Shown here one piece after another: positions 18,271-27,099 of a DNA stretch of 64,000 bases; the first letter of the stretch is position 1, and each line of letters begins with the position of its first letter. The notes below the pieces were generated by a model. The model worked only from the letters and a program-made list of their open reading frames with translations, ran no database searches and was not told the origin of the DNA. This DNA is from Planctomycetia bacterium (GTDB taxonomy: Bacteria; Planctomycetota; Planctomycetia; Gemmatales; HRBIN36): assembly GCA_016795155.1 (NCBI GenBank), contig JAEUIE010000032.1:1-64000 (forward strand), read 5' to 3'. The translations under genes were made by a program, and so were the position numbers.

Positions 18271-21035
18271 TAATCGGTTTCCAACCAGTTCGGGCCGATA
18301 CTGGCATCCACCTCGACTGGCACATCCAACGGCATGGCGTGAATCATCTCATGTACGACCAGTTCTTTGACATGGTCGAGCACTCCATTTTCGGCTTCCA
18401 GCACCAGTTCATCGTGAATCTGGAGCAAGATGTATGCAGGCAATGCTTCCTTCTTCAATCGGCTATGGATGTTCAGCATGGCAAATTTCATCAGATCAGC
18501 TGCTGAACCTTGGATGACAGTGTTGATGGCTTCCCGTTCGGGCTGGTTACGGTTCTTGTAACTTGAGTTGGCACGGATGCCGGTGATCTCGCGGCGTCGC
18601 CCAGCCAGCGTGGTGACAAAACCATTCTGCCTGGCATCGGTGAGTACCTTATCCTGAAAACTGACGACGCCGGGGTACTTGGCAAAGTAGCTGTCAATGA
18701 AATCGGTTGCCTCTTCGCGTGAGATGCCCAAGGTGTTGGAAAGACCGTATGGACTCAGCCCGTAGAGTACGCCGAAGTTCACCACCTTGGCGACACGACG
18801 TTGTTCAGAAGTAACCTGTTCTTCTGGAACGCCAAACACCTGTCCCGCTACGAAAGAGTGAATATCCTTGCGGTCCTGAAAGGCCTGTTTCAGGGCAAAA
18901 TCCTGCGATAGATGTGCAAAGACCCGCAGTTCAATCTGTGAGTAATCGGCCGTGATCAGTTGGCACCCGGGACTGGAGATGAAAGCCTTGCGAATCTGCC
19001 TGCCCTGGTCTGTTCGCATCGGAATGTTCTGCAGATTGGGATTGCTGCTGCTGAGCCTTCCGGTAGCAGCCACTGTTTGATTAAACAGGCAATGCAGCCG
19101 CTGGGTATTGCTGTCGACCTGAGCAGGTAAGGCATCAAGATAAGTTCCCTTGAGCTTGGTAAGTTGCCGATAGGCAATCATGCAGCGAGGCAATTCATGC
19201 CCCTGGGCAGCGAGTTCTTCCAGCACCTCCTGACTGGTGGAAGCCTCACCCGTTTGGGCAGTTTTCTTTCCCTGAGGCAGCTTGAGTTCGCTGAACATTA
19301 CTTCGCGCAGCTGCAGAGGCGAATCGATATTGAACTTTCTGCCTGCCAATTGATAAATCTGTTCCTGCAGTTGCTGAATTTGCTGACTGAATTCCTGCGA
19401 AAGATTCTTGAGCAATTGGACATCGAGGCATACGCCCCGCTCTTCCATGTCCATAAGGACAGATACCAGCGGAATTTCCAGATCGCGATACACCGGCATC
19501 AACTGTTTCTGCTCCATCTCTTTTTCGAGCAGTTCACACAGGCGTAAGGCAATATCTACTTCTTCCGCTGCATAGGGTATGACATCGGCAGTGCTGATGC
19601 TGCTGAGTGGTTTCTGTTGTTTGCCTTCACCGAGAATGTTTGACCACGGAGCAGGATCGTGATCGAGATGTCGACGTGAAAGATCAGCCAGGTGGTGAGT
19701 GCGCTCACCAGCCGAAAGCAGATAGCTGGCGAGCATGGGATCGCCTGCAACGCCCTGTACTTGTATGCCACGAGCGAGCAGTACTGCCAGGTCAAACTTG
19801 ATGTTATAATTCAGCTTCTGTACTTCGGAATTTTCCAGAATCGGCTTCAGCTTCTTGAGCACATCTGGCTCATCAAGATGTTTCTGCTTTTCGGGCGATA
19901 TCAGCGGCAGGTAAGCTGCTTCGCCTGCTTTCCAGGTAATGGAGATGCCGACTATTTCGGTCTGCCTGGGGTTGCTGCTGGTGGTAAGTAAATCGATAGC
20001 TACCCTGTTTTGCTGCCTCAGTTCAGTCATGAAGCTGGTGAGCCTGGGCGGCGTGTCGATCAGTTGATAATTACTCTCCCAGGATTTCTCCTCCAGGAAC
20101 AGGCCTTGCGGATCGATGTTGACTACCTGATCATCGTCATCGCCCATGTCGAAGAGCATGCGTTGCTTTTTAACTTTCGCCATCTTCTTCGCGACTTCGG
20201 CACGAAGCTCGACGGCATGCCTGTTGAAACCCTGCTCCGCATAAAACGCCAAAAGTGCCTTGGCGTCAGGTTCCTGCAGTTTCCAATGATCCCATTCGAT
20301 CTGCAGATTGACATGAGTATCGAGTTTTACCAGTTTTCGGGAAAGTTCCAGAACATTCTTATGTTGCTCCAGGTTCTCTTTTATTTTGCTTTTCTTCATG
20401 GCAGGCAGAGCAGCGAAAATGCCCTGCACGGTCTGATGCTCCTGCAATAGCTTGGCTGCCGTTTTCACGCCAATGCCCGGTATGCCCGGCACATTATCGA
20501 CGCTGTCACCGGTCAGGGAGAGAAGATCAATAACCTGTTCCGGTGTGATGCCCCAGTCATCCATCAGTTCCTTTTTGCCAAACATCATATCCTTGCGGGC
20601 GTTGTAAAGAAAAACCTTGTCGGTAATCAATTGCCTGCAATCCTTGTCACTGGTGCAGATAGCGACTTCGAAGCCTTTTTCAGCAAATGCTACCGCCAGA
20701 GTTGCCAACACATCATCTGCTTCAAAACCACTGACTTCGACTGCTGGAATACGCATGGCTTTGAGCAGCTGCTTGATACCCTGCAGTTGGCCATAAAGGT
20801 CCTGAGGCATGGGAGTGCGATGAGCTTTGTATTCATCATAAAGATGATCGCGAAAAGTGGGGCCGGGCGGATCGAACACGCAGATGAGGTAGTCCGGGTT
20901 CCGCTTCCGCAACCGGTTCAAATCGTTAGCAAAGCCATAAATGGCATTGGTGGGTTGACCAGCCGGGCCAGTCATCATCGGCACCGCATGAAAGACCTGA
21001 TAGATCAGGGAATGAGAATCAATGAGGTAGACCAA
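18270..21035 (-). CDS. polA: DNA polymerase I, proofreading motif altered
   Basis: This 921-residue PolA has three modules: a 5' nuclease (about 1-290, with acidic motifs FEADD and CTSDKDC), a DEDDy 3'-5' exonuclease (about 325-520) and the polymerase domain (about 540-921; TADYSQIELR, RRVAKVVNFGVLYGLSPYG, QIHDELVLE). In exonuclease motif I the usual D-x-E is Asp348-Leu-Leu350, so the catalytic Glu is missing, while the N-x-x-x-D and Y-x-x-x-D motifs seem present. Polymerase residues look intact. The gene acts in repair and Okazaki fragment processing. Confidence 0.95.
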   Translation of the reverse strand: MVYLIDSHSLIYQVFHAVPMMTGPAGQPTNAIYGFANDLNRLRKRNPDYLICVFDPPGPTFRDHLYDEYKAHRTPMPQDLYGQLQGIKQLLKAMRIPAVEVSGFEADDVLATLAVAFAEKGFEVAICTSDKDCRQLITDKVFLYNARKDMMFGKKELMDDWGITPEQVIDLLSLTGDSVDNVPGIPGIGVKTAAKLLQEHQTVQGIFAALPAMKKSKIKENLEQHKNVLELSRKLVKLDTHVNLQIEWDHWKLQEPDAKALLAFYAEQGFNRHAVELRAEVAKKMAKVKKQRMLFDMGDDDDQVVNIDPQGLFLEEKSWESNYQLIDTPPRLTSFMTELRQQNRVAIDLLTTSSNPRQTEIVGISITWKAGEAAYLPLISPEKQKHLDEPDVLKKLKPILENSEVQKLNYNIKFDLAVLLARGIQVQGVAGDPMLASYLLSAGERTHHLADLSRRHLDHDPAPWSNILGEGKQQKPLSSISTADVIPYAAEEVDIALRLCELLEKEMEQKQLMPVYRDLEIPLVSVLMDMEERGVCLDVQLLKNLSQEFSQQIQQLQEQIYQLAGRKFNIDSPLQLREVMFSELKLPQGKKTAQTGEASTSQEVLEELAAQGHELPRCMIAYRQLTKLKGTYLDALPAQVDSNTQRLHCLFNQTVAATGRLSSSNPNLQNIPMRTDQGRQIRKAFISSPGCQLITADYSQIELRVFAHLSQDFALKQAFQDRKDIHSFVAGQVFGVPEEQVTSEQRRVAKVVNFGVLYGLSPYGLSNTLGISREEATDFIDSYFAKYPGVVSFQDKVLTDARQNGFVTTLAGRRREITGIRANSSYKNRNQPEREAINTVIQGSAADLMKFAMLNIHSRLKKEALPAYILLQIHDELVLEAENGVLDHVKELVVHEMIHAMPLDVPVEVDASIGPNWLETD

Positions 21036-21165
21036 GTGCTATCCTTGCTGGCAAAGCAGTCAGATTTGTTATCAGAAACCCTTCATCATCAGATTTTATA
21101 TGGGAGATTCTCTCGACATAGAGTCAGAAGCTGGTCAGAATAAAACCATCTTTGGAGTTAAATTG

Positions 21166-22110
21166 ATGAAACGCCTGCAACCGCGTGCCGCATTTACTCT
21201 CATCGAACTGCTCGTAGTCATTGCGATTATCAGCCTGCTGATGGCCCTGCTGTTACCCGCCATTCAAAAGGTACGTGCCGCTGCTGACAAGATGCTATGT
21301 GCCAGCAACATGAGACAACAGGGGATTGCTCTGCATCATTTCCATAACGACTATAACGTATTTCCTGCATCGGGATGGACCAAGGCGGGTCCGGGCAATC
21401 CTGCTGGCAAATATGTTGGCTGGCGGGCTGTGCTCACTCCATACATCGAACAGGATAATATCCGCAAACAGTACGATCTCAATGTACATTGGTGGCAAAA
21501 CCCCAACCTGACGCTGGCGGCTACTCCCATCAAAATTTATCTGTGCCCCTCAACTCCTGTCCGTGCCGTAGTCACGAGCGCGGTAGCTAAATCACCACGA
21601 CCTGCCCTTACCTTTACGTTACCACCAGAACCAACCGATTATGAAGCCATCATGGGCGTGCAGGCCAGCATCAACCCCGCCTTGTATGGCACCGCGAGTG
21701 CCAATCGCTCGGTGATGTTCCGCGATTCAGCAATCCCACTGCCTCGCATTTACGATGGCAGCCACACGACAATCATCGTAGTGGAATGTGCAGCCCGCCC
21801 ATTAACTTACCGAGGCAGAGTTCAACGAGCTGACATTCCCAATGATCAAGGAATTTGCTGGGCAGACAGCGAAGGTGCATTCAGCCTGGATGGCGCCAAC
21901 GAAGATGGTTCATTGACCGGTCAAGGCCCCGTGCTTACTCCGAAAGCCATCAATGCCACCAACTACAACGAGCCCTACAGCTTCCATACACAGGGTGCCA
22001 ACTTTCTATTCGCTGATGGTCACGTTCAGTTTCTGAATGAACGAATCAACCTGGAAGTGTTTGCTGCCCTTTGCACCCGGCAGGCTGGGGAAGTCTCGGT
22101 GCTCGATTAA
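21166..22110 (+). CDS. DUF1559 protein with prepilin-type N-terminus
   Basis: The 314-residue protein starts at MKRLQPRAAFTLIELLVVIAII, a type IV pilin/pseudopilin leader with Phe+1 and Glu5, followed by a long hydrophobic helix. The remainder matches the DUF1559 domain that is hugely expanded in planctomycetes, including the typical C-terminal phrase TQGANFLFADGHVQFL. Its function is unknown, but the leader implies processing by a prepilin peptidase. It is divergent from polA and its stop overlaps the PHP gene stop by four bases. Confidence 0.93.
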   Translation: MKRLQPRAAFTLIELLVVIAIISLLMALLLPAIQKVRAAADKMLCASNMRQQGIALHHFHNDYNVFPASGWTKAGPGNPAGKYVGWRAVLTPYIEQDNIRKQYDLNVHWWQNPNLTLAATPIKIYLCPSTPVRAVVTSAVAKSPRPALTFTLPPEPTDYEAIMGVQASINPALYGTASANRSVMFRDSAIPLPRIYDGSHTTIIVVECAARPLTYRGRVQRADIPNDQGICWADSEGAFSLDGANEDGSLTGQGPVLTPKAINATNYNEPYSFHTQGANFLFADGHVQFLNERINLEVFAALCTRQAGEVSVLD

Positions 22111-22763
22111 TTCGTCTCTTCCCAGACGTCCTCGCTGGCAAAGTACCTCGCTCGCGCTTCCACCTGGCCATTACGCAGTGCTTCCAGAAGATCAGTCTGG
22201 TCGCGGATGGCATGGGGAAAGACCGAATAACAATTCGCCACTTTTTCAATGACATGGGCATCACTATTGCCCAGCGCTGCCCACGGAGCAGGATGATCGC
22301 TCCAGCAAGCCCTGGCTTTCGTTCGGCAATGATCATCCATGTTGGATGACATCACCTCCAGGCCGTCAAGCAATGGTTCCTGGTTCATGATGGAATCGAA
22401 ATCCTGCCCCCAGCGATAAGGGTGGGCAGCAAACACCGCACCACCCTGGGCATGTACTTCCCGACAAAGATCTTTCAATGGAATGCCTTTCGGCAATCTC
22501 ATTGGATCGTACACGCCGTAACAGAGAAAGTGTCCTTCCGCAGCAGAAACTTCAATGCCTGCATAGACTTGAACCAGCGGTGTGGCAGCACGAAGTTCAT
22601 CAAGTTCAGCTTCTGTCCACAGCCAGTCATGTTCGGTAATGACAACGCCGGTGAGTCCCAGTTCGCCTGCACGACGTACCAGCGCAAAGGGATTGATGAC
22701 ACTGTCGGGTGAGTGCCGACTGGTGTGCACATGCATATCAAAAGCAACAAGCGGCTTGCTCAA
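22107..22763 (-). CDS. PHP-domain phosphoesterase family protein
   Basis: This 218-residue PHP protein opens with the metal-binding motif DMHVHTSRHSPDS. Further conserved metal ligands are in VVITEHDW, GIEVSAAEGHF, AAHPYRWG and GNSDAH. PHP proteins hydrolyse phosphoesters (histidinol phosphate, nucleotides or unknown substrates). The size matches stand-alone PHP enzymes. The substrate cannot be inferred from its neighbours. It is followed by no same-strand partner. Confidence 0.85.
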   Translation of the reverse strand: MSKPLVAFDMHVHTSRHSPDSVINPFALVRRAGELGLTGVVITEHDWLWTEAELDELRAATPLVQVYAGIEVSAAEGHFLCYGVYDPMRLPKGIPLKDLCREVHAQGGAVFAAHPYRWGQDFDSIMNQEPLLDGLEVMSSNMDDHCRTKARACWSDHPAPWAALGNSDAHVIEKVANCYSVFPHAIRDQTDLLEALRNGQVEARARYFASEDVWEETN

Positions 22764-22814
22764 GGAGTGGAGCCCGGAAAGGGACTTGTTATCAGTTTCG
22801 CAACTACTTCATTA

Positions 22815-23408
22815 TTATGAATTCGCAATGGGCTGACGTACCAGAAGTGGTGGCATTACTTTTTCCACATCACTGACAGATTTATGCTGGCAGTAGTAAC
22901 GTCGGGCCTCCTGCAAAAACCGGAGTACCTGGGGCAGTTGCCAATCGGCATATGTCCACGGACGTGGTTCAAACTGGCGATCATGGTAACGCAGCGTTAC
23001 TTCAGCAAAGATGCCGCCATGCAGATAGATGCGATGGGCCTGATCCTTGGTGGTAGCCAGCATGAACTTGCCGAGCGTGAGAAATCCGGGATCGAGGTTG
23101 AGAGGCCGTTCGATGTCGAATTGCCTGGATTGCTGAATCTCGCGTTCCATCTCGATGGTTTTACGCTTGATGGCAGCAAGCTGGTCAGGTTCATGCAACG
23201 AATGAAACGCCCAGTATCGCTTGAGTAAATCAGTACCCATCGTTGGGGCGTAATAGTCCGTTTGTCGAAATTCTATGGTAGGACCACTCACCGCAACTGT
23301 GCCGAATGCCTGGATCAGCCTGGGCTCAATGGCATCCAGCAATTCGCGGTGCTTGCTGAATCCCGCAATTACCAGCATGACAGGTTCTATACGACCGAGG
23401 GTTTGCAT
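22815..23408 (-). CDS. DUF4416 family protein
   Basis: The 197-residue protein fits DUF4416: N-terminal VMLVIAGFSKHRELLDAIEP, the conserved TDYYAPTMGTDLLKRYWAF, and LNLDPGFLTLGKFMLATTKDQAHRIYL with a late YRQxxFEPRPWTYADW-like segment. The domain is widespread in Planctomycetes and Deltaproteobacteria and has no known function. It lies 51 bp upstream of the PHP gene on the same strand and is probably cotranscribed with it. Confidence 0.85.
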   Translation of the reverse strand: MQTLGRIEPVMLVIAGFSKHRELLDAIEPRLIQAFGTVAVSGPTIEFRQTDYYAPTMGTDLLKRYWAFHSLHEPDQLAAIKRKTIEMEREIQQSRQFDIERPLNLDPGFLTLGKFMLATTKDQAHRIYLHGGIFAEVTLRYHDRQFEPRPWTYADWQLPQVLRFLQEARRYYCQHKSVSDVEKVMPPLLVRQPIANS

Positions 23409-23465
23409 AATTCAATAGTGGTTAAGTAGCTAAGCAAAGAGAAAAGAAACAGAATTCTCTATATT

Positions 23466-23491
23466 CTAGCTACTTGCTACTAGCTACTTGC
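23466..23491. repeat. Tandem 12-mer repeat upstream of the dehydrogenase gene
   Basis: CTAGCTACTTGC occurs at 23466-23477 and again at 23480-23491. The inverse AAGTAGCTA lies about 40 bp earlier, so alternative hairpins are possible. It is in the 144-bp region between the divergent DUF4416 and nucleotide-sugar dehydrogenase genes, and may be an operator or slippage repeat. Confidence 0.4.
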
Positions 23492-23552
23492 TTCCATCAG
23501 TATCATACGAGAGCAACTTGAGAATCAATGTGGGAAAGTGGTAGAACGCTAC

Positions 23553-24890
23553 ATGAATGAATCAGCGCAGAATCCGCACGCTCAACAGCTTCAAACCAGA
23601 ATTGATAGCCGCCAGGCTCTGGTTGGTATCATCGGGCTCGGTTACGTGGGACTGCCTTTAGCCCAGGCATTTACCACGGGAGGATACCGCGTACTGGGCT
23701 TCGATATTGATACTCGCAAAGTGGAGAAGATCGCCCGGGGTGAAAGCTACATCGGCCACATCAATAATGACACCATCGCTGACATGGTGAAGAAAGGATT
23801 CTCCGCAACTACTGATTTCTCCCGCCTCCAAGAAGCAGACGCGGTGCTCATCTGTGTTCCCACGCCGTTAACCGCTGCCCGCGAGCCCGATTTGACTTAC
23901 GTGGAAAACTCGGCAATAGCCATTGCAGATACGTTACGCCCCGGCCAACTGATTGTACTGGAAAGTACCACCTACCCCGGCACCACCCGCCGGGTGGTTT
24001 GCCCCATCCTTGAACAAGCTGGACTCAAATGCGGAAAGGATTTCTTCCTTGCTTTCAGCCCGGAACGCGAAGACCCAGGCAACAAGAGTTTCTCGGCTCC
24101 CACCATCCCCAAGGTGGTCGGTGGCATTGATGCCATCAGTGGCCAACTCGCCAACCTGCTCTATTCGCATGCCGTCAAGAAAACGGTACCCGTCAGCAGT
24201 GCGGAAATTGCTGAAGCGAGCAAGATTCTGGAGAACACCTACCGTGCTGTGAACATTGCTTTGGTAAATGAACTGAAAATGCTCTACGACCGCATGGGCA
24301 TTGATGTGTGGGAGGTGATTGAAGCAGCCAAAACCAAACCATTTGGCTACCAGGCGTTTTACCCCGGTCCTGGTCTGGGTGGACACTGTATCCCTATCGA
24401 TCCGTTCTACCTGACCTGGGTAGCCCGCGAGTATGGCTTATCCACCAGGTTCATCGAACTGGCTGGCGAAATCAACACCAGCATGCCTCACTATGTCATC
24501 GAGCGGCTAGGCAACGCACTGAACGACCGCACCAAGCCCATCCGCAGCAGCAGGATTCTGATGCTCGGCATGGCTTACAAGAAAGACATCGACGATCCGC
24601 GTGAATCGCCTGGCTTCGAGATTATGGAACTGCTGCTCCAGAAAGGCGCACAGGTCAGTTACAACGATCCGCATATTCCCGACCTGCCATCCATGCGGCA
24701 CTATCCGGGCTTGAAGATGAAGAGTACTCCTTTGTCTGCAGAGATGTTGCGTAGTCAGGATGCCGTCTTGATTGTCACCGATCATAGTGCATACGACTGG
24801 AACATGATTGTCGAACATGCCTCACTGGTCATTGATACCCGCAATGCGTGCAAGGATGTGAAGAGCCGCGAGAATATCATCAAGGCTTAG
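23553..24890 (+). CDS. UDP-sugar (UDP-GlcNAc/ManNAc-type) 6-dehydrogenase
   Basis: This NAD-dependent enzyme oxidises a UDP-sugar to a uronic acid for surface polysaccharide. From ATG 23553 it has 445 residues: Rossmann motif GIIGLGYVGLPLA, middle domain with VLESTTYPGTT and FSPEREDPGN, catalytic Cys in GGHCIPIDPFYL, and a C-terminal UDP-binding domain (ILMLGMAYKKDIDDPRESP). These features fit the WbpA/WecC group. The exact substrate cannot be told. Its last 11 bases overlap the convergent neighbour. Confidence 0.9.
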   Translation: MNESAQNPHAQQLQTRIDSRQALVGIIGLGYVGLPLAQAFTTGGYRVLGFDIDTRKVEKIARGESYIGHINNDTIADMVKKGFSATTDFSRLQEADAVLICVPTPLTAAREPDLTYVENSAIAIADTLRPGQLIVLESTTYPGTTRRVVCPILEQAGLKCGKDFFLAFSPEREDPGNKSFSAPTIPKVVGGIDAISGQLANLLYSHAVKKTVPVSSAEIAEASKILENTYRAVNIALVNELKMLYDRMGIDVWEVIEAAKTKPFGYQAFYPGPGLGGHCIPIDPFYLTWVAREYGLSTRFIELAGEINTSMPHYVIERLGNALNDRTKPIRSSRILMLGMAYKKDIDDPRESPGFEIMELLLQKGAQVSYNDPHIPDLPSMRHYPGLKMKSTPLSAEMLRSQDAVLIVTDHSAYDWNMIVEHASLVIDTRNACKDVKSRENIIKA

Positions 24891-25407
24891 GTGCCTCCAT
24901 GATCCGGTTCTTCATCCGCGCCGACTGCACCGAAAGCAGCTTGTATGAATCTACCGTAAACTGTTTGCTTTTTTCGTGCTCCGTTTTGAGCGAATCCTTT
25001 TCCTGATAACTGGTAATGGTATAGTTCAGGAACTCGCCCTGTCGCTCGTAAGTGACATGGAGAAGTGATTGTCCGGTTTTGAACAGGCAGAACAGTTTGT
25101 TGTCGATCAATGTCATTTTCATCCGTATGCCCGACTTTTCATCGAGTTCGAACTGTCCATCAGGCATGGAGACCATTTCATAAGGTCGAACGCTTTTCTT
25201 GTCTCCGTCACCATAAGTAATGTGCCAGGTGAAACGAGTAGCATCGGGCAATGGCTTGATCGAAATGGAAATGGGCACTTCGTTTTTCGGTTTGCTTGGC
25301 GATTGGATTATCAGAGTGCCTTGCCAGTAACCATGCCATTTTGAAAGAAGTGATTCCGGTGCTGTGGGGAGCAGTAAGCCGACAGCAATGAGCAGTGATG
25401 CAGACAT
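24880..25407 (-). CDS. Secreted protein of unknown function
   Basis: The protein has 175 residues from ATG 25407, selected because GAGG lies five bases upstream and the signal peptide begins there (MSASLLIAVGLLLPTAPES). The mature part is a beta-rich single domain (WHGYWQGTLIIQSP, ISISIKPLPDATRFTWHITYG), reminiscent of lipocalin-like ligand-binding folds in planctomycete exported proteins. No named family is recognised. Confidence 0.6.
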   Translation of the reverse strand: MSASLLIAVGLLLPTAPESLLSKWHGYWQGTLIIQSPSKPKNEVPISISIKPLPDATRFTWHITYGDGDKKSVRPYEMVSMPDGQFELDEKSGIRMKMTLIDNKLFCLFKTGQSLLHVTYERQGEFLNYTITSYQEKDSLKTEHEKSKQFTVDSYKLLSVQSARMKNRIMEAPKP

Positions 25408-25596
25408 GGCAACCTCGATCATGAATTTGAAATGAAACAACTGACAGGACAGTTGCACAATTCCTATGCTTTATAAGTACCAACGCATTGTAAGTCTTGC
25501 CGGTCGGGTGCCACGGTTTGCGTGTACTCACGCTAACCATGCCCATTCACGGCATAGTTACGTTGCGGGTTTTCTTGACAAGCAAAGGAACCCTGC

Positions 25597-26904
25597 ATGC
25601 GAATAGCCTCGATTACTGCCGGTGCGGGTGGCATGTATTGCGGTTCGTGCATGAAGGACAATGCATTGGCGATTGCTCTCAATGCCCTGGGTCATGATTG
25701 CCTGCTGATTCCATGCTACACACCCATTCGGTTGGATGAGCCGACCGCGAGTAATTCGCCAGTTTTCCTCAGCGGATTGACCATGTTTCTGCAACAGCAG
25801 TACGGCTGGGTACGAAACATCCCCCGCTTTGTTGCCCGCTGGCTGTCGTCTCCCTGGCTGCTTCACAAGGTCAGTGGCAGTGCCGTAAAAATCAATGCCA
25901 GTGACCTGGCACCCATGACACTGTCAGTGCTCAGAGGCATGGAAGGCAATCAGCGTTCCGAAGTAGCGCGTCTGTGCGACTGGCTGGAACGGGAAGTAAA
26001 GCCTGAAGTCATCCTCATGTCAAATGTATTATTATCCGGCATCATGCCTGAATTAAAACGCAGGCTGAATGTACCCATCGTAACGACACTGCAGGGTGAC
26101 GATATTTTTCTGGAAGAGTTGCCAGTAGAATCCAGGCAGGAAGCGATTGAATTGATTCGTAGCAACTGTGCGTTGGCATCGGGTCATATTGCCACCAGTC
26201 GATATTATGCTGACTTCATGGCGGGCTACCTGGGTCTGCCTCGTGAACTGATTCATGTGGTTTACCCAGGCATCGAGATACAGCACTTCCATGCACCAGA
26301 CGAGCCACGCAAGACGGAGAACAGTGTACTCACCATCGGCTACCTGGCCCGCATTGCTCCGGAGAAGGGGTTTCACGTACTGATCGATGCCTTGTGCAAA
26401 TTACAGGCAATGCCCCATGTCCCTGCCTGGCGCTTCCAAGCGGCTGGCTATTGCGCCGGGTATCGCAAGGATTATCTCGAAGAGAACCGAAAGAAAGCAG
26501 AACAAGCAGGATGGGGCAACCGATTTGACTACATTGGCGAACCGGATCGAATGGATAAAGTCCGCTTTCTCAATCAACTGGATGTCTTCTCGGTGCCAAC
26601 GACGTATCAGGAACCCAAGGGGCTATATCTGCTCGAGGCCTGGGCGTGCGGCGTGCCGGTGGTGCAACCAGCTCATGGTTCATTTCCCGAATTGATCCAG
26701 GCAACTTCAGGCGGAGTGCTGGTGCCTCAGGGCGATACCACGGCGCTGGCTGAGCAGATCGCGTTGCTACTTCGCAATACCGCAGAGCGGCATCGCATGG
26801 GGCAAGCGGCCAGACAGGTGGTAAGAAAACAGTTTTCATCCCAGGCGATGGCACAGGCAACTGTTGAGGTGTTGAACCGGGTGGTGGTTCGGGAGAATAG
26901 ATAA
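25597..26904 (+). CDS. GT4-family glycosyltransferase
   Basis: This 435-residue GT-B glycosyltransferase begins MRIASITAGAGGMYCGSCMKDN, a donor-domain start with a distinctive GGMYCGSC. The C-terminal Rossmann half has the GT4 hallmarks IGYLARIAPEKGFHVLI and EPKGLYLLEAWACGVPVV (E-x7-E). Likely role is assembly of an extracellular polysaccharide or glycoconjugate, consistent with the nucleotide-sugar dehydrogenase upstream on the same strand. The acceptor is unknown. Confidence 0.87.
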   Translation: MRIASITAGAGGMYCGSCMKDNALAIALNALGHDCLLIPCYTPIRLDEPTASNSPVFLSGLTMFLQQQYGWVRNIPRFVARWLSSPWLLHKVSGSAVKINASDLAPMTLSVLRGMEGNQRSEVARLCDWLEREVKPEVILMSNVLLSGIMPELKRRLNVPIVTTLQGDDIFLEELPVESRQEAIELIRSNCALASGHIATSRYYADFMAGYLGLPRELIHVVYPGIEIQHFHAPDEPRKTENSVLTIGYLARIAPEKGFHVLIDALCKLQAMPHVPAWRFQAAGYCAGYRKDYLEENRKKAEQAGWGNRFDYIGEPDRMDKVRFLNQLDVFSVPTTYQEPKGLYLLEAWACGVPVVQPAHGSFPELIQATSGGVLVPQGDTTALAEQIALLLRNTAERHRMGQAARQVVRKQFSSQAMAQATVEVLNRVVVRENR

Positions 26905-27032
26905 GTTCAGGTCTGATTCGCCCCACGAGTCCACCTTGCGTCATTTTTCCATTCCGTATATGAATTGACGCAGGATTATGGCTTGCCGGTGTCCTCACTC
27001 TCATCTTGCCTACTCAAACTGCCTGGTCAGCG

Positions 27033-27038
27033 TATAAT
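27033..27038 (+). promoter_or_regulatory. Possible -10 element upstream of clpC
   Basis: TATAAT at 27033-27038 lies 62 bp before the clpC start. There is no good -35 at 17-bp spacing; TTGCCT at 27006 is 21 bp away. This is therefore a tentative sigma70-type -10 box only. Confidence 0.3.
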
Positions 27039-27099
27039 CTCCTAGTGTTATTGAGTTGCATCACAAGCAACTCTGCGTTTGCAAGGGGATCTATAAACC

